Shown: piece by piece, positions 1 through 8,514 of the stretch
How the letters are laid out: every line of letters begins with the position of its first letter
How positions within the stretch are numbered: position 1 is the stretch's first letter
From: Pseudomonas sp. GM21
Lineage (GTDB): Bacteria > Pseudomonadota > Gammaproteobacteria > Pseudomonadales > Pseudomonadaceae
Assembly: GCF_000282215.1 (NCBI RefSeq)
Contig: NZ_AKJS01000140.1
Span: forward strand, 1 to 42,362
Length of the DNA stretch: 42,362 nt
Direction of reading: 5' to 3'
Translations under genes and position numbers: made by a program
The notes under the pieces: model-generated
Database searches by the model: none
The model's input: the letters and a program-made list of their open reading frames with translations, nothing else
Told to the model about the DNA's origin: nothing

Positions 1-1150
1 GCGCCTGCCAGCCGATATTGGCGGTGACAATGACCTCGGGATACCCGCTCTCCAGCGCATTGAGCTTGTTGTCGCGCAGCTGTCGGGACAGTTCGGGTTG
101 GGTCAGCGAATAGGTGCCCGCCGAGCCGCAGCACAAGTGACTATCGGGCACGGGCGTGAGGTTGAAACCCAGCCGTATCAGCAGCGCTTCAACCGCACCG
201 CCGAGCTTTTGCGCGTGCTGCAAGGTGCAAGGGCAATGGAACGCCAGGCGGTGGGCGCAGTGGATGCCGAGTTTTTCCAGCGGTTCGGCGCGCAACACTT
301 CGACCAGGTCCTTGGCCAGCGCACTGACTTTTTTTGCCTTGTCGGCATAGGCCGGGTCGGCACGGAGCAAGTGACCATAGTCTTTGATGAACGCACCGCA
401 ACCGCTGGCGGTTTGTACGATGGCTTCGACACCGTTTTCAATGTCCGGCCACCAGGCATCGATGTTGTGCCGTGCGCGATCAAGGCCGGCTGCCTGAGCG
501 TCGAGGTGATAATCGACGGCACCACAGCACCCGGCCTCGGGGACCGGTGTGATGCTGATGCCCAGCCGATCCAGCACGCGCGCGGCGGCGGCATTGGTGT
601 TGGGTGACAGCCCAGGCTGCACGCAACCTTCCAGTATCAGCACCCGCCTTGAGTGACGCATCGTCGGGCGCGGTTTGGCCGGGTACACACGACGAGGCAA
701 CTTGGCTTGCAAGCTGTTTGGCAACAACGCACGAAACATCTGCCCGCTGTTGACCAGTGCCTTGAACAGTCCGGGGTTGGGCACAACGCTGCGCAAACCT
801 TCGCGTAACAAGCGCTGGTCGATTGAGCGCGGTACGGCGGCATCCACTACCGCGCGACCAATGTCGAGCAAGTTGTGATAATCGACGCCAGAGGGGCAGG
901 TTGTTTCGCAGTTGCGGCACGACAGGCAACGGTCAAGATGCTGCTGGGTTTTTCGCGTGACTTCGTTGCCTTCCAGCACCTGCTTGATCAGGTAGATGCG
1001 CCCCCTCGGCCCATCCAGTTCATCGCCCAGCAGCTGATAGGTCGGGCAGGTGGCATTGCAAAAACCGCAGTGCACGCACGTGCGCAGAATGCTTTCGGCT
1101 TCTTCTGCCCGGGGCAGTTGGCGGGATTTTTCGCTGAGTGTGGTTTGCAT
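1..1150 (-). CDS. glcF: Glycolate oxidase iron-sulfur subunit GlcF (3' end beyond window)
   Basis: Iron-sulfur subunit of the membrane-associated glycolate oxidase; it passes electrons from the flavin subunits GlcD/GlcE to the respiratory chain. Reading down from the ATG at 1148-1150, the frame stays open to the window edge (383 codons; the family is about 405-410, so some 25 residues are missing). Two ferredoxin-like CxxCxxCxxxC motifs are visible at Cys25/28/31/35 and Cys75/78/81/85, followed by two cysteine-rich CCG domains (EAGCCGAVDYH and SHLCCGSAGT). The gene starts 3 bases after the glcE stop, so it is the last visible gene of glcDEF. Oddity: near the edge, codon 381 is TGG (Trp) in ANIGWQ, where GlcF homologues normally have Cys, the last cysteine of the second CCG domain. 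Identification is firm; the effect of the substitution is unknown. Confidence 0.95.
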   Translation of the reverse strand, partial: MQTTLSEKSRQLPRAEEAESILRTCVHCGFCNATCPTYQLLGDELDGPRGRIYLIKQVLEGNEVTRKTQQHLDRCLSCRNCETTCPSGVDYHNLLDIGRAVVDAAVPRSIDQRLLREGLRSVVPNPGLFKALVNSGQMFRALLPNSLQAKLPRRVYPAKPRPTMRHSRRVLILEGCVQPGLSPNTNAAAARVLDRLGISITPVPEAGCCGAVDYHLDAQAAGLDRARHNIDAWWPDIENGVEAIVQTASGCGAFIKDYGHLLRADPAYADKAKKVSALAKDLVEVLRAEPLEKLGIHCAHRLAFHCPCTLQHAQKLGGAVEALLIRLGFNLTPVPDSHLCCGSAGTYSLTQPELSRQLRDNKLNALESGYPEVIVTANIGWQA

Positions 1151-1153
1151 GGG

Positions 1154-2218
1154 TCAGCACTCCGCGTACAGGCGACCGGGGTTGAAGATGTCCCGTGGAT
1201 CAAGCTGCTGCTTCAGGTTCCTGTGGTATTGCATCAGGTTAGCAGGCAACGGGTGGAACGGGCTGTCGATCAGGCCATGGCTGTAACTGGTCACATGCCC
1301 GCCGACCTCACCGACGATCTTGCGAATGAATGATGCCTGCGCCTCGGATTTGAGCCAGCGCTGTGCACCGCCCCAATCGATCAGTTGAGCGCCGGGCAAG
1401 GAAAGCCGGGGCGTGTTGTGGGGCAATGACAACCGCCATAGGGGCTGGTCCTCATCGAAAAAACCCAGTCGATGTTCGTTGAGATCCTCCCAGTAGGTCG
1501 CGTCCAGCAATTCTCCACCCAATCGGTCATGGGCCGCCGCCACTGAACCTTCGCCTCCTTCCAGCCGCAAATGCAGGCGCTGTCCGTCATGGCACGCCGC
1601 GCTGATCGGCAAGGGCTGCTGACCCCACTCCGCGAGGCGCTGCAAAGCGCGATCACTGTCCATTTCCAGGCTGATGCTCAGGCACTGACGCGGTTTGGGC
1701 AACACCTTGAGTGACACTTCAGTCACCACCCCTAGCGACCCGTAACTGCCGGCCATCAAGCGCGACACGTCATAGCCGGCGACGTTCTTCATGACTTCAC
1801 CACCGAAACGCAAATGCTTGCCGTGCCCGGTGATCACCCGTGTACCGAGGACGAAATCCCTGACCGAACCTGACCACGGGCGTCGTGGTCCCGACAACCC
1901 GCAGGCAATCATGCCGCCGACGGTGGCGCCTTCACCGAAGGAGGGCGGTTCGCACGCCAGCATCTGATGCGCGCCGTCCAAAACATCGGCCAATTCCGAC
2001 AGCGGCGTGCCGCAACGGGCGGTGATCACCAGTTCGGTCGGGTCATAACTGACGATGCCTCGGTGGGTGCGCGTATCGAGCACCTCCCCCGCAACAATGC
2101 GCCCAAGGAAAGCTTTGCTGTTGGAGCCCTGAATGCGCAGCGGCGTCGCGTTTTGCAGCGCCTGATTGACCTGTTCCAGCAGCGCGGCGCTGTCATCCAT
2201 GTCGAATTCGCTGCGCAT
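1154..2218 (-). CDS. glcE: Glycolate oxidase FAD-binding subunit GlcE
   Basis: Second flavoprotein-type subunit of glycolate oxidase (glycolate to glyoxylate). The 354-residue protein has the PCMH-type FAD-binding fold: the segments around LRIQGSNSKAFLG, GEGATVGGMIACGLSGPRRP and GGEVMKNVAGYDVSRLMAGS are typical of GlcE, and the C-terminal DPRDIFNPGRLY is the usual closing motif of this oxidase family. It is shorter than GlcD because it lacks most of the C-terminal oxidase cap, which is normal for GlcE. Its ATG (2216-2218) shares one base with the glcD stop codon, indicating translational coupling. The order glcD-glcE-glcF is the canonical one. Confidence 0.96.
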   Translation of the reverse strand: MRSEFDMDDSAALLEQVNQALQNATPLRIQGSNSKAFLGRIVAGEVLDTRTHRGIVSYDPTELVITARCGTPLSELADVLDGAHQMLACEPPSFGEGATVGGMIACGLSGPRRPWSGSVRDFVLGTRVITGHGKHLRFGGEVMKNVAGYDVSRLMAGSYGSLGVVTEVSLKVLPKPRQCLSISLEMDSDRALQRLAEWGQQPLPISAACHDGQRLHLRLEGGEGSVAAAHDRLGGELLDATYWEDLNEHRLGFFDEDQPLWRLSLPHNTPRLSLPGAQLIDWGGAQRWLKSEAQASFIRKIVGEVGGHVTSYSHGLIDSPFHPLPANLMQYHRNLKQQLDPRDIFNPGRLYAEC

Positions 2219-3717
2219 CAGAAACGCTCCAGATCAGGGAAGGGCAACTGACCCATATGCACATGCAACGCGCCAAATTCGGCGCAGCGGTGCAGGGTCG
2301 GAATGTTCTTGCCGGGGTTGAGCAGTCCGCCCGGATCGAAGGCGGCTTTGACCGCATGGAACAGCGTCAGCTCATCGCTGTTGAACTGCGCACACATCTG
2401 ATTGATTTTCTCGCGGCCCACACCGTGTTCACCGGTAATGCTGCCGCCGACCTTCACGCACAATTCGAGGATCTTGCCACCCAGGGTTTCGGCGCGGTCG
2501 AGCTCGCCGGGCTGGTTGGCATCGAACAAAATCAGCGGGTGCATGTTGCCGTCACCGGCATGGAACACGTTGGCCACCCGCAGGCCATATTCGGCCGAGA
2601 GCGCTGCGATCGCCTGCAACACGCCGGGCAGCTCACGGCGCGGGATCGTCCCGTCCATGCAGTAGTAATCCGGCGACAGGCGTCCTACCGCCGGGAAAGC
2701 ATTCTTGCGTCCGGCCCAGAAACGCACGCGTTCGGCCTCATCGCGGGCCTGGCGGACTTCGGTGGCGCCGGCCTGCTCCAGCACCTGGCGCACGCGGTTG
2801 ACGTCATCATGCACATCAGCTTCAACGCCATCGAGTTCGCAGAGCAAAATGGCTTCGGCGTCGACCGGATAACCAGCGTGGATAAAGTCTTCAGCGGCGC
2901 GAATGGCCAGGTTGTCCATCATCTCCAGGCCGCCGGGGATGATGCCGGCCGCAATGATGTCACCCACCGCGCGGCCGGCCTTCTCGACGGAATCGAAGGC
3001 CGCCAGCAGTACTTTCGCCGTCTGTGGTTTGGGCAGCAGTTTGACCGTCACCTCGGTGATGACCCCAAGCATGCCTTCTGAACCGGTGAACAATGCCAGC
3101 AAATCAAAGCCGGGCGAGTCCAGGGCATCGGCCCCCAGCGTCAGGTGTTCGCCTTCGACGGTCAGGATGTCGACCTTGAGCAGGTTGTGCACGGTCAGAC
3201 CGTATTTCAGGCAATGCACACCACCGGCGTTTTCGGCAACATTGCCGCCGATGGAACAGGCAATTTGCGAGGAGGGATCCGGCGCGTAGTACAGGCCGAA
3301 AGGCGCCGCCGCCTGGGAAATGGCCAGGTTACGCACCCCCGGCTGAACCCGTGCGGTGCGGGCGGCGGGGTCGATGTCCAGGATGTTGTTGAAGCGCGCC
3401 ATCACCAGCAGCACACCTTTTTCCAATGGCAATGCACCGCCGGACAAACCCGTGCCGGCACCACGGGCAACCACCGGGACGTGCCGCTCATGGCAGACTC
3501 GAAGCACGCCCTGGACTTCGTCGAGGTGGCGGGGCAGCACTACCAGCAGGGGTGTGGTGCGGTAAGCGGAGAGCCCGTCGCATTCATACGGCTTGAGCTC
3601 TTCCTGCTGATGGAGGATTTCCAGATCGGGCAACCGCGCGTGCAGCGCATGGAGCAGGGCGGCTTTATCCACATCGGGCAAAGCGCCGTCGACGCGTTCA
3701 TCGTAAAGAATGTTCAT
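2218..3717 (-). CDS. glcD: Glycolate oxidase FAD-linked subunit GlcD
   Basis: Catalytic FAD-linked subunit of glycolate oxidase, feeding the glyoxylate pathway. At 499 residues it has the usual GlcD length. Visible landmarks are the FAD-binding motif VARGAGTGLSGGALP, the second FAD loop SQIACSIGGNVAENAGG, the cap-domain histidines in NVFHAGDGNMHPL, the ITGEHGVGREK motif and the C-terminal FDPGGLLNPGK. It is the first gene of glcDEF. The divergent promoter region (3718-4121) separates it from the aminotransferase-ABC gene. No glcC-type GntR regulator is adjacent in the window, although glcC often neighbours this operon in other Pseudomonas and enterobacteria. Only a weak AGG-type Shine-Dalgarno precedes the ATG. 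Confidence 0.97.
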   Translation of the reverse strand: MNILYDERVDGALPDVDKAALLHALHARLPDLEILHQQEELKPYECDGLSAYRTTPLLVVLPRHLDEVQGVLRVCHERHVPVVARGAGTGLSGGALPLEKGVLLVMARFNNILDIDPAARTARVQPGVRNLAISQAAAPFGLYYAPDPSSQIACSIGGNVAENAGGVHCLKYGLTVHNLLKVDILTVEGEHLTLGADALDSPGFDLLALFTGSEGMLGVITEVTVKLLPKPQTAKVLLAAFDSVEKAGRAVGDIIAAGIIPGGLEMMDNLAIRAAEDFIHAGYPVDAEAILLCELDGVEADVHDDVNRVRQVLEQAGATEVRQARDEAERVRFWAGRKNAFPAVGRLSPDYYCMDGTIPRRELPGVLQAIAALSAEYGLRVANVFHAGDGNMHPLILFDANQPGELDRAETLGGKILELCVKVGGSITGEHGVGREKINQMCAQFNSDELTLFHAVKAAFDPGGLLNPGKNIPTLHRCAEFGALHVHMGQLPFPDLERF

Positions 3718-4121
3718 CGCCTGATCGCAACCCTCAGTGGTTTTTATTCGAGGTCTTCCGGTGGCAGCTAATGTGCATCATTGGCCTGCCGCGTTTTTCT
3801 GTCTATGGGTTGTTTAACGGGCCCTTCGGCGGTTTTTTGGCTAATAGAGAAAACAACCTCCAAAACATTAGCTTATCCGTGCTCGTTCGCCTCCATTGCC
3901 GGGAGGTAGACACGCCAAAGCTGCGGCCTTAAGAGCCTATCGACCACCCATTCCCGTGATTGAAAAACGGCGCGACTGTCGTGAAAGCGACCTGTTTGTG
4001 CTGAACGCGAAGCGTCGCGACTTTTCTGTTGAACGACTGTTCAGCTTCGACTATGTTGGTGGCCACCTCCCCCGGCTGGTTGCGCGGGCTTGCGTTTCTT
4101 CAATTCGAACGAGGCACTGGC
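3718..4121. other. Divergent intergenic region between glcD and the aminotransferase-ABC gene
   Basis: This 404-base gap must hold the promoters of the glcDEF operon (minus) and of the aminotransferase-ABC cluster (plus). It is AT-richer than its surroundings near 3840-3880. I see no convincing sigma-70 pair, operator palindrome, terminator or small gene. Short open frames here look like read-through into the aminotransferase frame. Confidence 0.6.
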
Positions 4122-6137
4122 ATGCGGTTTTCACCCTTTGTTGAGCGGATTTCAGGCGACGGCGTGGCCGCTTGGGATATTCACAATGCAGGCCTTGAAG
4201 CCCAGGGGCGTGGTGAGGATGTGATCATTCTCAGCGTCGGTGACCCGGATTTCCCCACGCCCGATTTCATTACCGATGCCGCCATTGAAGCACTGCGCGA
4301 GGGCGACACCCACTACACCGAGATCGCCGGGCGCCGGGCTTTGCGCGAAGCCATCGCTTCTCGCTACAGCCCACTGTTCGAGCGTGATGTGCCAGCGTCC
4401 AGCGTGATCGTCGCGGCCGGGGCACAAAACGCGTTGTTCATCACGTCGATGTGCCTGCTCAGCAGCGGTGATGAAGTGATCGCCCTGGACCCGATGTACG
4501 TGACCTACGAGGCGACGCTCAAAGCCTCCGGTGCAACGCTGGTGCGGGTGCCGTGCTCGGCGGATTCAGGTTTCAGGCTCGATGCCGCCGTGCTGGCCAA
4601 GGCCATCACCCCGCGCACCCGGGCCATTTTCTTCTCCAACCCGAACAATCCCACCGGCGTGGTGCTTAACCGCGAAGAGCTGCAAGCCATTGCCGACCTC
4701 GCCATCGAACATGACCTGTGGGTGGTGGTCGACGAAGTCTACGAAAGCCTCGCATTCGAACGCGAACACCTCAGCCTCGCGGCGCTGCCGGGAATGGCCG
4801 AGCGCTGCGTGGTGATCGGCAGTCTGTCGAAATCCCATGCCATGACTGGCTGGCGGATCGGCTGGATGCTCGCCCACGAAGCCTTGATTGCTCACGCCGA
4901 AACCCTGGTGCTGAGCATGCTGTATGGCTTGCCCGGGTTTGTCATGGAAGCGGCGCTGAAAGCGGTGCAGGCCCACGACGACGTGGCCCAAGGCATGCGC
5001 GACATCTATCGCCGTCGTCGCGATCTGGTGGTCGCGAGCCTGGCGGATTGCCCAGGTCTTTCAGTGCTCAATCCCGATGCCGGCATGTTCGTGCTGGTAG
5101 ACGTGCGCGACACCGGGCTGACCTCGCTGGAGTTCGCCTGGCGCTTGCTGCGCGAGGCGCAGGTGTCGGTCCTCGATGCGGCGGCGTTTGGTGAGCCGGC
5201 GCAAGGTTTTGTGCGGCTTTCGTTCACGCTGGGTGAAGAGCGCCTGGCCCTGGCCTGTCAGCGTATTCGCGACTTTGTGCTGGTGCTCAAAGGTGAAGCG
5301 CCCCGTCCCGTAATCAGCCCCGTGACCAGCCGCGTCACCTGCGAAGCCACCGTTGCACCGGTCACAGCCAAGACCATGATCGAAGTCGATAGCCTGCACA
5401 AACGCTTCGGTAATATCGAAGTGCTCAAGGGCGTGTCCCTGACGGCGCGCGAAGGCGATGTAATTTCCCTGATCGGCGCCAGCGGCTCGGGTAAAAGTAC
5501 CTTGCTGCGTTGCATCAACATGCTCGAAGTGCCGGACCAGGGGCGCATTCTGGTGGACGGCGAAAGCATCAAGCTCAATCACGACCGCCCCGGTGCACCG
5601 TTGGTGTCCGACGCCAAACAATTGGTACGGATCCGTTCGAGCCTGGGCATGGTGTTTCAGAATTTCAACCTCTGGCCCCATCGCACGGTGCTGGAAAACC
5701 TCATCGAAGCGCCGACCCAGGTCCTGCGTGAAAGCCGAGCCGAGGCGACCGAGCGCGCCGAAGCCTTGCTCGAACGCGTCGGGCTGGCGGCCAAGCGCAA
5801 CGAGTACCCGGCGTTTCTCTCCGGGGGACAGCAACAACGGGTGGCCATCGCCCGAGCCCTGGCCATGCGGCCCAAGGTCATGCTGTTCGATGAACCCACC
5901 TCGGCACTCGACCCGGAACTGGTCGGTGAAGTGCTGCGGGTGATCCGCTCCCTCGCGGAAGAAGGCCGGACCATGATCCTGGTGACCCATGAGATGGCCT
6001 TTGCCCGCGATGTCTCTTCCAAAGTTGCCTATTTGCATCAAGGGCTGATCGAGGAAACCGGTTCGCCGGATGAAGTGTTCGTACACCCACGCAGCGAACG
6101 TTGCCGACAATTCGTCAACGCTCACCAGACTCGCTAA
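4122..6137 (+). CDS. Fused class I aminotransferase / polar amino acid ABC transporter ATPase
   Basis: A single 671-residue frame joins two normally separate proteins. Residues 1-390 are a fold-type I PLP aminotransferase: SVGDPDFPTPDFI at the N-terminus, SNPNNPTGVV, VVVDEVYE (the Asp/Tyr pair contacting PLP), the Schiff-base lysine Lys237 in GSLSKSHAMTGWRIGW, and the arginine in FVRLSF for the substrate carboxylate. After a Pro/Thr/Val-rich linker (about 391-418), residues 419-671 are a complete ABC ATPase of the GlnQ/HisP class: Walker A GASGSGKST (452-460), Q-loop VFQNFNLWP, signature LSGGQQQR, Walker B VMLFDEPTSALD and H-loop VTHEM. The start at 4122 has GAGG seven bases upstream; the open frame extends to 4029 but that extension lacks aminotransferase similarity. 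The internal Met419 has no Shine-Dalgarno, supporting a true fusion. The binding protein and permeases follow. Confidence 0.93.
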   Translation: MRFSPFVERISGDGVAAWDIHNAGLEAQGRGEDVIILSVGDPDFPTPDFITDAAIEALREGDTHYTEIAGRRALREAIASRYSPLFERDVPASSVIVAAGAQNALFITSMCLLSSGDEVIALDPMYVTYEATLKASGATLVRVPCSADSGFRLDAAVLAKAITPRTRAIFFSNPNNPTGVVLNREELQAIADLAIEHDLWVVVDEVYESLAFEREHLSLAALPGMAERCVVIGSLSKSHAMTGWRIGWMLAHEALIAHAETLVLSMLYGLPGFVMEAALKAVQAHDDVAQGMRDIYRRRRDLVVASLADCPGLSVLNPDAGMFVLVDVRDTGLTSLEFAWRLLREAQVSVLDAAAFGEPAQGFVRLSFTLGEERLALACQRIRDFVLVLKGEAPRPVISPVTSRVTCEATVAPVTAKTMIEVDSLHKRFGNIEVLKGVSLTAREGDVISLIGASGSGKSTLLRCINMLEVPDQGRILVDGESIKLNHDRPGAPLVSDAKQLVRIRSSLGMVFQNFNLWPHRTVLENLIEAPTQVLRESRAEATERAEALLERVGLAAKRNEYPAFLSGGQQQRVAIARALAMRPKVMLFDEPTSALDPELVGEVLRVIRSLAEEGRTMILVTHEMAFARDVSSKVAYLHQGLIEETGSPDEVFVHPRSERCRQFVNAHQTR

Positions 6138-6165
6138 TAAATCATAAAAAAGACGGGGAAAAATC

Positions 6166-6948
6166 ATGGGAAATCGACGTTTGGCAAACTGGTTTACCGG
6201 CGCGGCCTGCTTGTTGCTGGCCGGCATGAGCGCGGCCCAAGCCCAGCCGATCAGGTTCGCGGTGGCGGCAGAACCCTATCCGCCGTACACCGAAAAGCAG
6301 GCCAACGGTGAATGGAAAGGTTTTGAAGTCGACCTGATCCACAAGCTGTGCAGCGAAATGAAAGCCGAGTGCGAGATCAAGGAAGTGGCGTGGGACGGCA
6401 TCATTCCCTCATTGCTGGCGAAGAAGATCGACGTGATTTTTTCCTCGATGTCGGTGACTGAAGAGCGCGAAAAACAGATCGCGTTCAGCAAGGCCTACTA
6501 CGACTCGGTGATCGCGATCGTCGGCCCCAAGGGCACCTCCGTCAAGAAGTACCCGGACGATCTCAAGGGCAAGATCATCGGCGTGCAGAACTCCACCGTG
6601 AGTGCCAGTTACCTCAAGCAGTACTACGAAAAAATCGCCGACGTGAAGTATTACGACACCCAGGACTCGGTTAACGCCGACCTGATTGCCGGCCGTATCG
6701 ACCTGATGATGGCGGACGGCACGGCCATGGCGGCCTTCGTGCAGACGCCGGATGCGAGCAACCTGGACTACCTCGGCGCGGTGCCTTATGACCCGATTTT
6801 CGGCAAAGGCGTGGGCGCCGGTCTGCGCAAAGACGATACCGAGCTCAAGGCCAAACTCGACAAGGCCATCCAGGGCCTGCTGGCGAGCAAGGACTATGAC
6901 GACCTGTCCCAACACTACTTCGGTACCAGCGTGAAACCTGCTTTCTGA
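6166..6948 (+). CDS. Periplasmic amino acid-binding protein of the ABC transporter
   Basis: Family 3 extracellular solute-binding protein (SBP_bac_3), 260 residues. The N-terminus is a Sec signal peptide with hydrophobic core ACLLLAGMSAA and likely cleavage after AQA at about residue 26. The mature protein opens with IRFAVAAEPYPPYT, the standard first strand and ligand loop, followed by GFEVDLIHKLC, WDGIIPSLLAKKIDVIFSSM and the hinge SVTEEREKQIAFSKAYY. GGGGAAAAATC precedes the ATG as ribosome-binding site, 28 bases after the fused ATPase. It belongs to the lysine/arginine/ornithine/octopine-type binding proteins, but sequence alone does not fix the ligand. A REPIN palindrome separates it from the permease genes. 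Confidence 0.93.
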   Translation: MGNRRLANWFTGAACLLLAGMSAAQAQPIRFAVAAEPYPPYTEKQANGEWKGFEVDLIHKLCSEMKAECEIKEVAWDGIIPSLLAKKIDVIFSSMSVTEEREKQIAFSKAYYDSVIAIVGPKGTSVKKYPDDLKGKIIGVQNSTVSASYLKQYYEKIADVKYYDTQDSVNADLIAGRIDLMMADGTAMAAFVQTPDASNLDYLGAVPYDPIFGKGVGAGLRKDDTELKAKLDKAIQGLLASKDYDDLSQHYFGTSVKPAF

Positions 6949-6961
6949 TCTGAATAGAGAT

Positions 6962-7055
6962 CCTGTGGGAGCGAGCCTGCTCGCGATGACGGCCTGTCAT
7001 TCAACAATGATGTCGACAGACACACCGCCATCGCGAGCAGGCTCGCTCCCACAGG
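6962..7055. repeat. REP doublet (REPIN), Pseudomonas type
   Basis: Two inverted copies of a REP sequence. The left arm (6962-6988) contains GGGAGCGAGCCTGCTCGCG and the right arm (7029-7055) is its exact reverse complement over 27 bases, separated by a 40-base spacer. Each arm itself holds the small palindrome GCGAGC..GCTCGC typical of REPINs abundant in P. fluorescens-group genomes, normally moved by RAYT transposases (none is in the window). Lying between the binding-protein gene and the permease genes, it could stabilise the upstream mRNA and lower permease expression, as described for REP elements in other transport operons; that role is inference. Confidence 0.93.
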
Positions 7056-7096
7056 GGGCCTGCGTCAGGCAGTGATTGCGCTAACTGGAGAGTGAA

Positions 7097-7810
7097 ATGC
7101 CGGCAATGTTCGAGTTGATCAATTTCAGCGAGCAAGGATGGGGCAGTGCGCTGTTAAAGGGGCTCTGGATGACCCTGCAGATTTCCGCCGGGGCGTTTGT
7201 GCTCGGGCTGATGATCGGGTTGGTGGTGGCCTGCCTCAAACTCAGCGCGCCCAAACCTATCGCAGCGCTGATGCGCAGCTACACCACACTATTCCGGGCA
7301 GTTCCGGAGTTGTTACTGATCCTGCTGCTGTACTACGTAGGCTCCATGCTGCTCAATTCGCTGATGGTGCAGATGGGTTACGGCACGGTGAATGTCAGCG
7401 GTCCGCTGGCGGCCATTGTGGTGCTGGGCCTGGTGCAGGGCGCTTACGCCTCGGAGATTTTTCGGGCGGCGATCCAGGCCATTCCTTTCGGCCAGATCGA
7501 GGCGGGCAAGGCGTTTGGCTTGAGCGGGTTCGGCTTGTTCCGGCGGGTCACGCTGCCGATCATGGCGCCTTACGCCATGGCCGGGATGGCCAACCTGTGG
7601 ATCAACCTGATCAAGGACAGTGCATTGATCAGCGTGGTCGGCACCAACGAGCTGCTGTACACCGCCAAGCAAGGCGCGGGTTCGACGCGGCATTATTTGT
7701 TGTTCTACCTCACCGCCGCGGCGATGTATTACGCGGTGACGTTGGCGTCCAACTACCTGTCTGGACGGCTTGAGCGACGCATCCGTCGCTGGATGCCTTT
7801 GGCTGAGTAA
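7097..7810 (+). CDS. Amino acid ABC transporter permease, subunit 1
   Basis: Inner-membrane permease of the His/Glu/Gln/Arg/opine (HisM/HisQ) family, 237 residues. It has about five membrane segments and the binding-protein-dependent transport (EAA-type) loop, here with the pattern EAGKAFGLSGFGLFRRVTLP, which docks to the ATPase. The N-terminal GLWMTLQISAGAF segment is characteristic. The ATG at 7097 has GGAGAG five bases upstream; a second ATG four codons in is possible but less well placed. It would pair with the permease starting at 7816 and with the ATPase half of the 4122-6137 fusion. The REPIN lies just upstream. Confidence 0.92.
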   Translation: MPAMFELINFSEQGWGSALLKGLWMTLQISAGAFVLGLMIGLVVACLKLSAPKPIAALMRSYTTLFRAVPELLLILLLYYVGSMLLNSLMVQMGYGTVNVSGPLAAIVVLGLVQGAYASEIFRAAIQAIPFGQIEAGKAFGLSGFGLFRRVTLPIMAPYAMAGMANLWINLIKDSALISVVGTNELLYTAKQGAGSTRHYLLFYLTAAAMYYAVTLASNYLSGRLERRIRRWMPLAE

Positions 7811-7815
7811 ATGAA

Positions 7816-8514
7816 ATGATTCCAGCGTGGATAGTTGAATACGCGGCGCTGTTGGGCCGGGGGCTGCAAACGACCATCACCATCCTGTTGATTTCCAGCG
7901 TGCTGGGTTTCGCGCTCGCGGTGCTGGTGGCGCTGGCGCGGATCTCAAAGAACAGAGTGATCGCCAACGTCAGCCTGTTTTACACCAGCGTGACGCGCGG
8001 TACGCCGCTGCTGATCCAGATCTACATTTTCTACTACGGCCTGGGCAGCCTGTTTGCGCAGTTCCCGTTGATTCGCAGCAGCTTCCTCTGGCCGTACCTG
8101 CGGGACGGGTATTGGTACATCGTGTTTGCCTTGGTGGTGTCGGTGGGGGCCTATGTCGGCGAAGTGATTCGCGGCGGGCTGCTGGCGGTACCCAAAGGCG
8201 AGATGGAAGCGGCTTCGGCGTTTGGTATGACGGCACGCCAGTCGTTGCTGCGGGTGCGTTTACCCCGGGCGCTGCGCCTGTTGTTACCGACACTCGCCGG
8301 GGAGACCGTGATGCTGCTCAAGTCCACCGCGCTGGCGTCGACGATTGCGATTATCGACCTGCTGGGCGCCGCCAACGTGGTACGCGCCCAGACCCTGCAA
8401 GTGTATGAACCCTTGCTGCTGGTGGCCGGCGTCTATGTCTGCCTGACGTTTTTGATCGAAGCGCTATTTGCCTTTGCCGAACGGCGCGGGACGCCCGTTC
8501 GCAGGTCGATGTAA
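7816..8514 (+). CDS. Amino acid ABC transporter permease, subunit 2
   Basis: Second inner-membrane permease of the same importer, 232 residues. GLQTTITILLISSVLGFAL marks the first membrane segment; TPLLIQIYIFYYGL and GAYVGEVIRGGLLAV are typical HisMQ-family sequences; the EAA loop reads EAASAFGMTARQSLLRVRLPRALR. It starts five bases after the previous permease stop, and its TAA shares its last A with the ATG of the next gene, so translation of the three genes is probably coupled. The two permeases are homologous but divergent, as usual for heterodimeric importers of this class. Confidence 0.92.
   Translation: MIPAWIVEYAALLGRGLQTTITILLISSVLGFALAVLVALARISKNRVIANVSLFYTSVTRGTPLLIQIYIFYYGLGSLFAQFPLIRSSFLWPYLRDGYWYIVFALVVSVGAYVGEVIRGGLLAVPKGEMEAASAFGMTARQSLLRVRLPRALRLLLPTLAGETVMLLKSTALASTIAIIDLLGAANVVRAQTLQVYEPLLLVAGVYVCLTFLIEALFAFAERRGTPVRRSM

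Noticed and set aside
4029..4121. 31-residue N-terminal extension of the aminotransferase-ABC frame
   Set aside because: It has no aminotransferase similarity, and the ATG at 4122 carries a well-placed GAGG ribosome site.
5376..6137. Separate ABC ATPase gene starting at the internal ATG
   Set aside because: No Shine-Dalgarno precedes it and no stop codon separates it from the aminotransferase; the frame is continuous.
5061..6227. Long minus-strand open frame (388 codons)
   Set aside because: It is antisense to the fused aminotransferase-ABC gene, with composition typical of a shadow frame in GC-rich DNA and no motifs.
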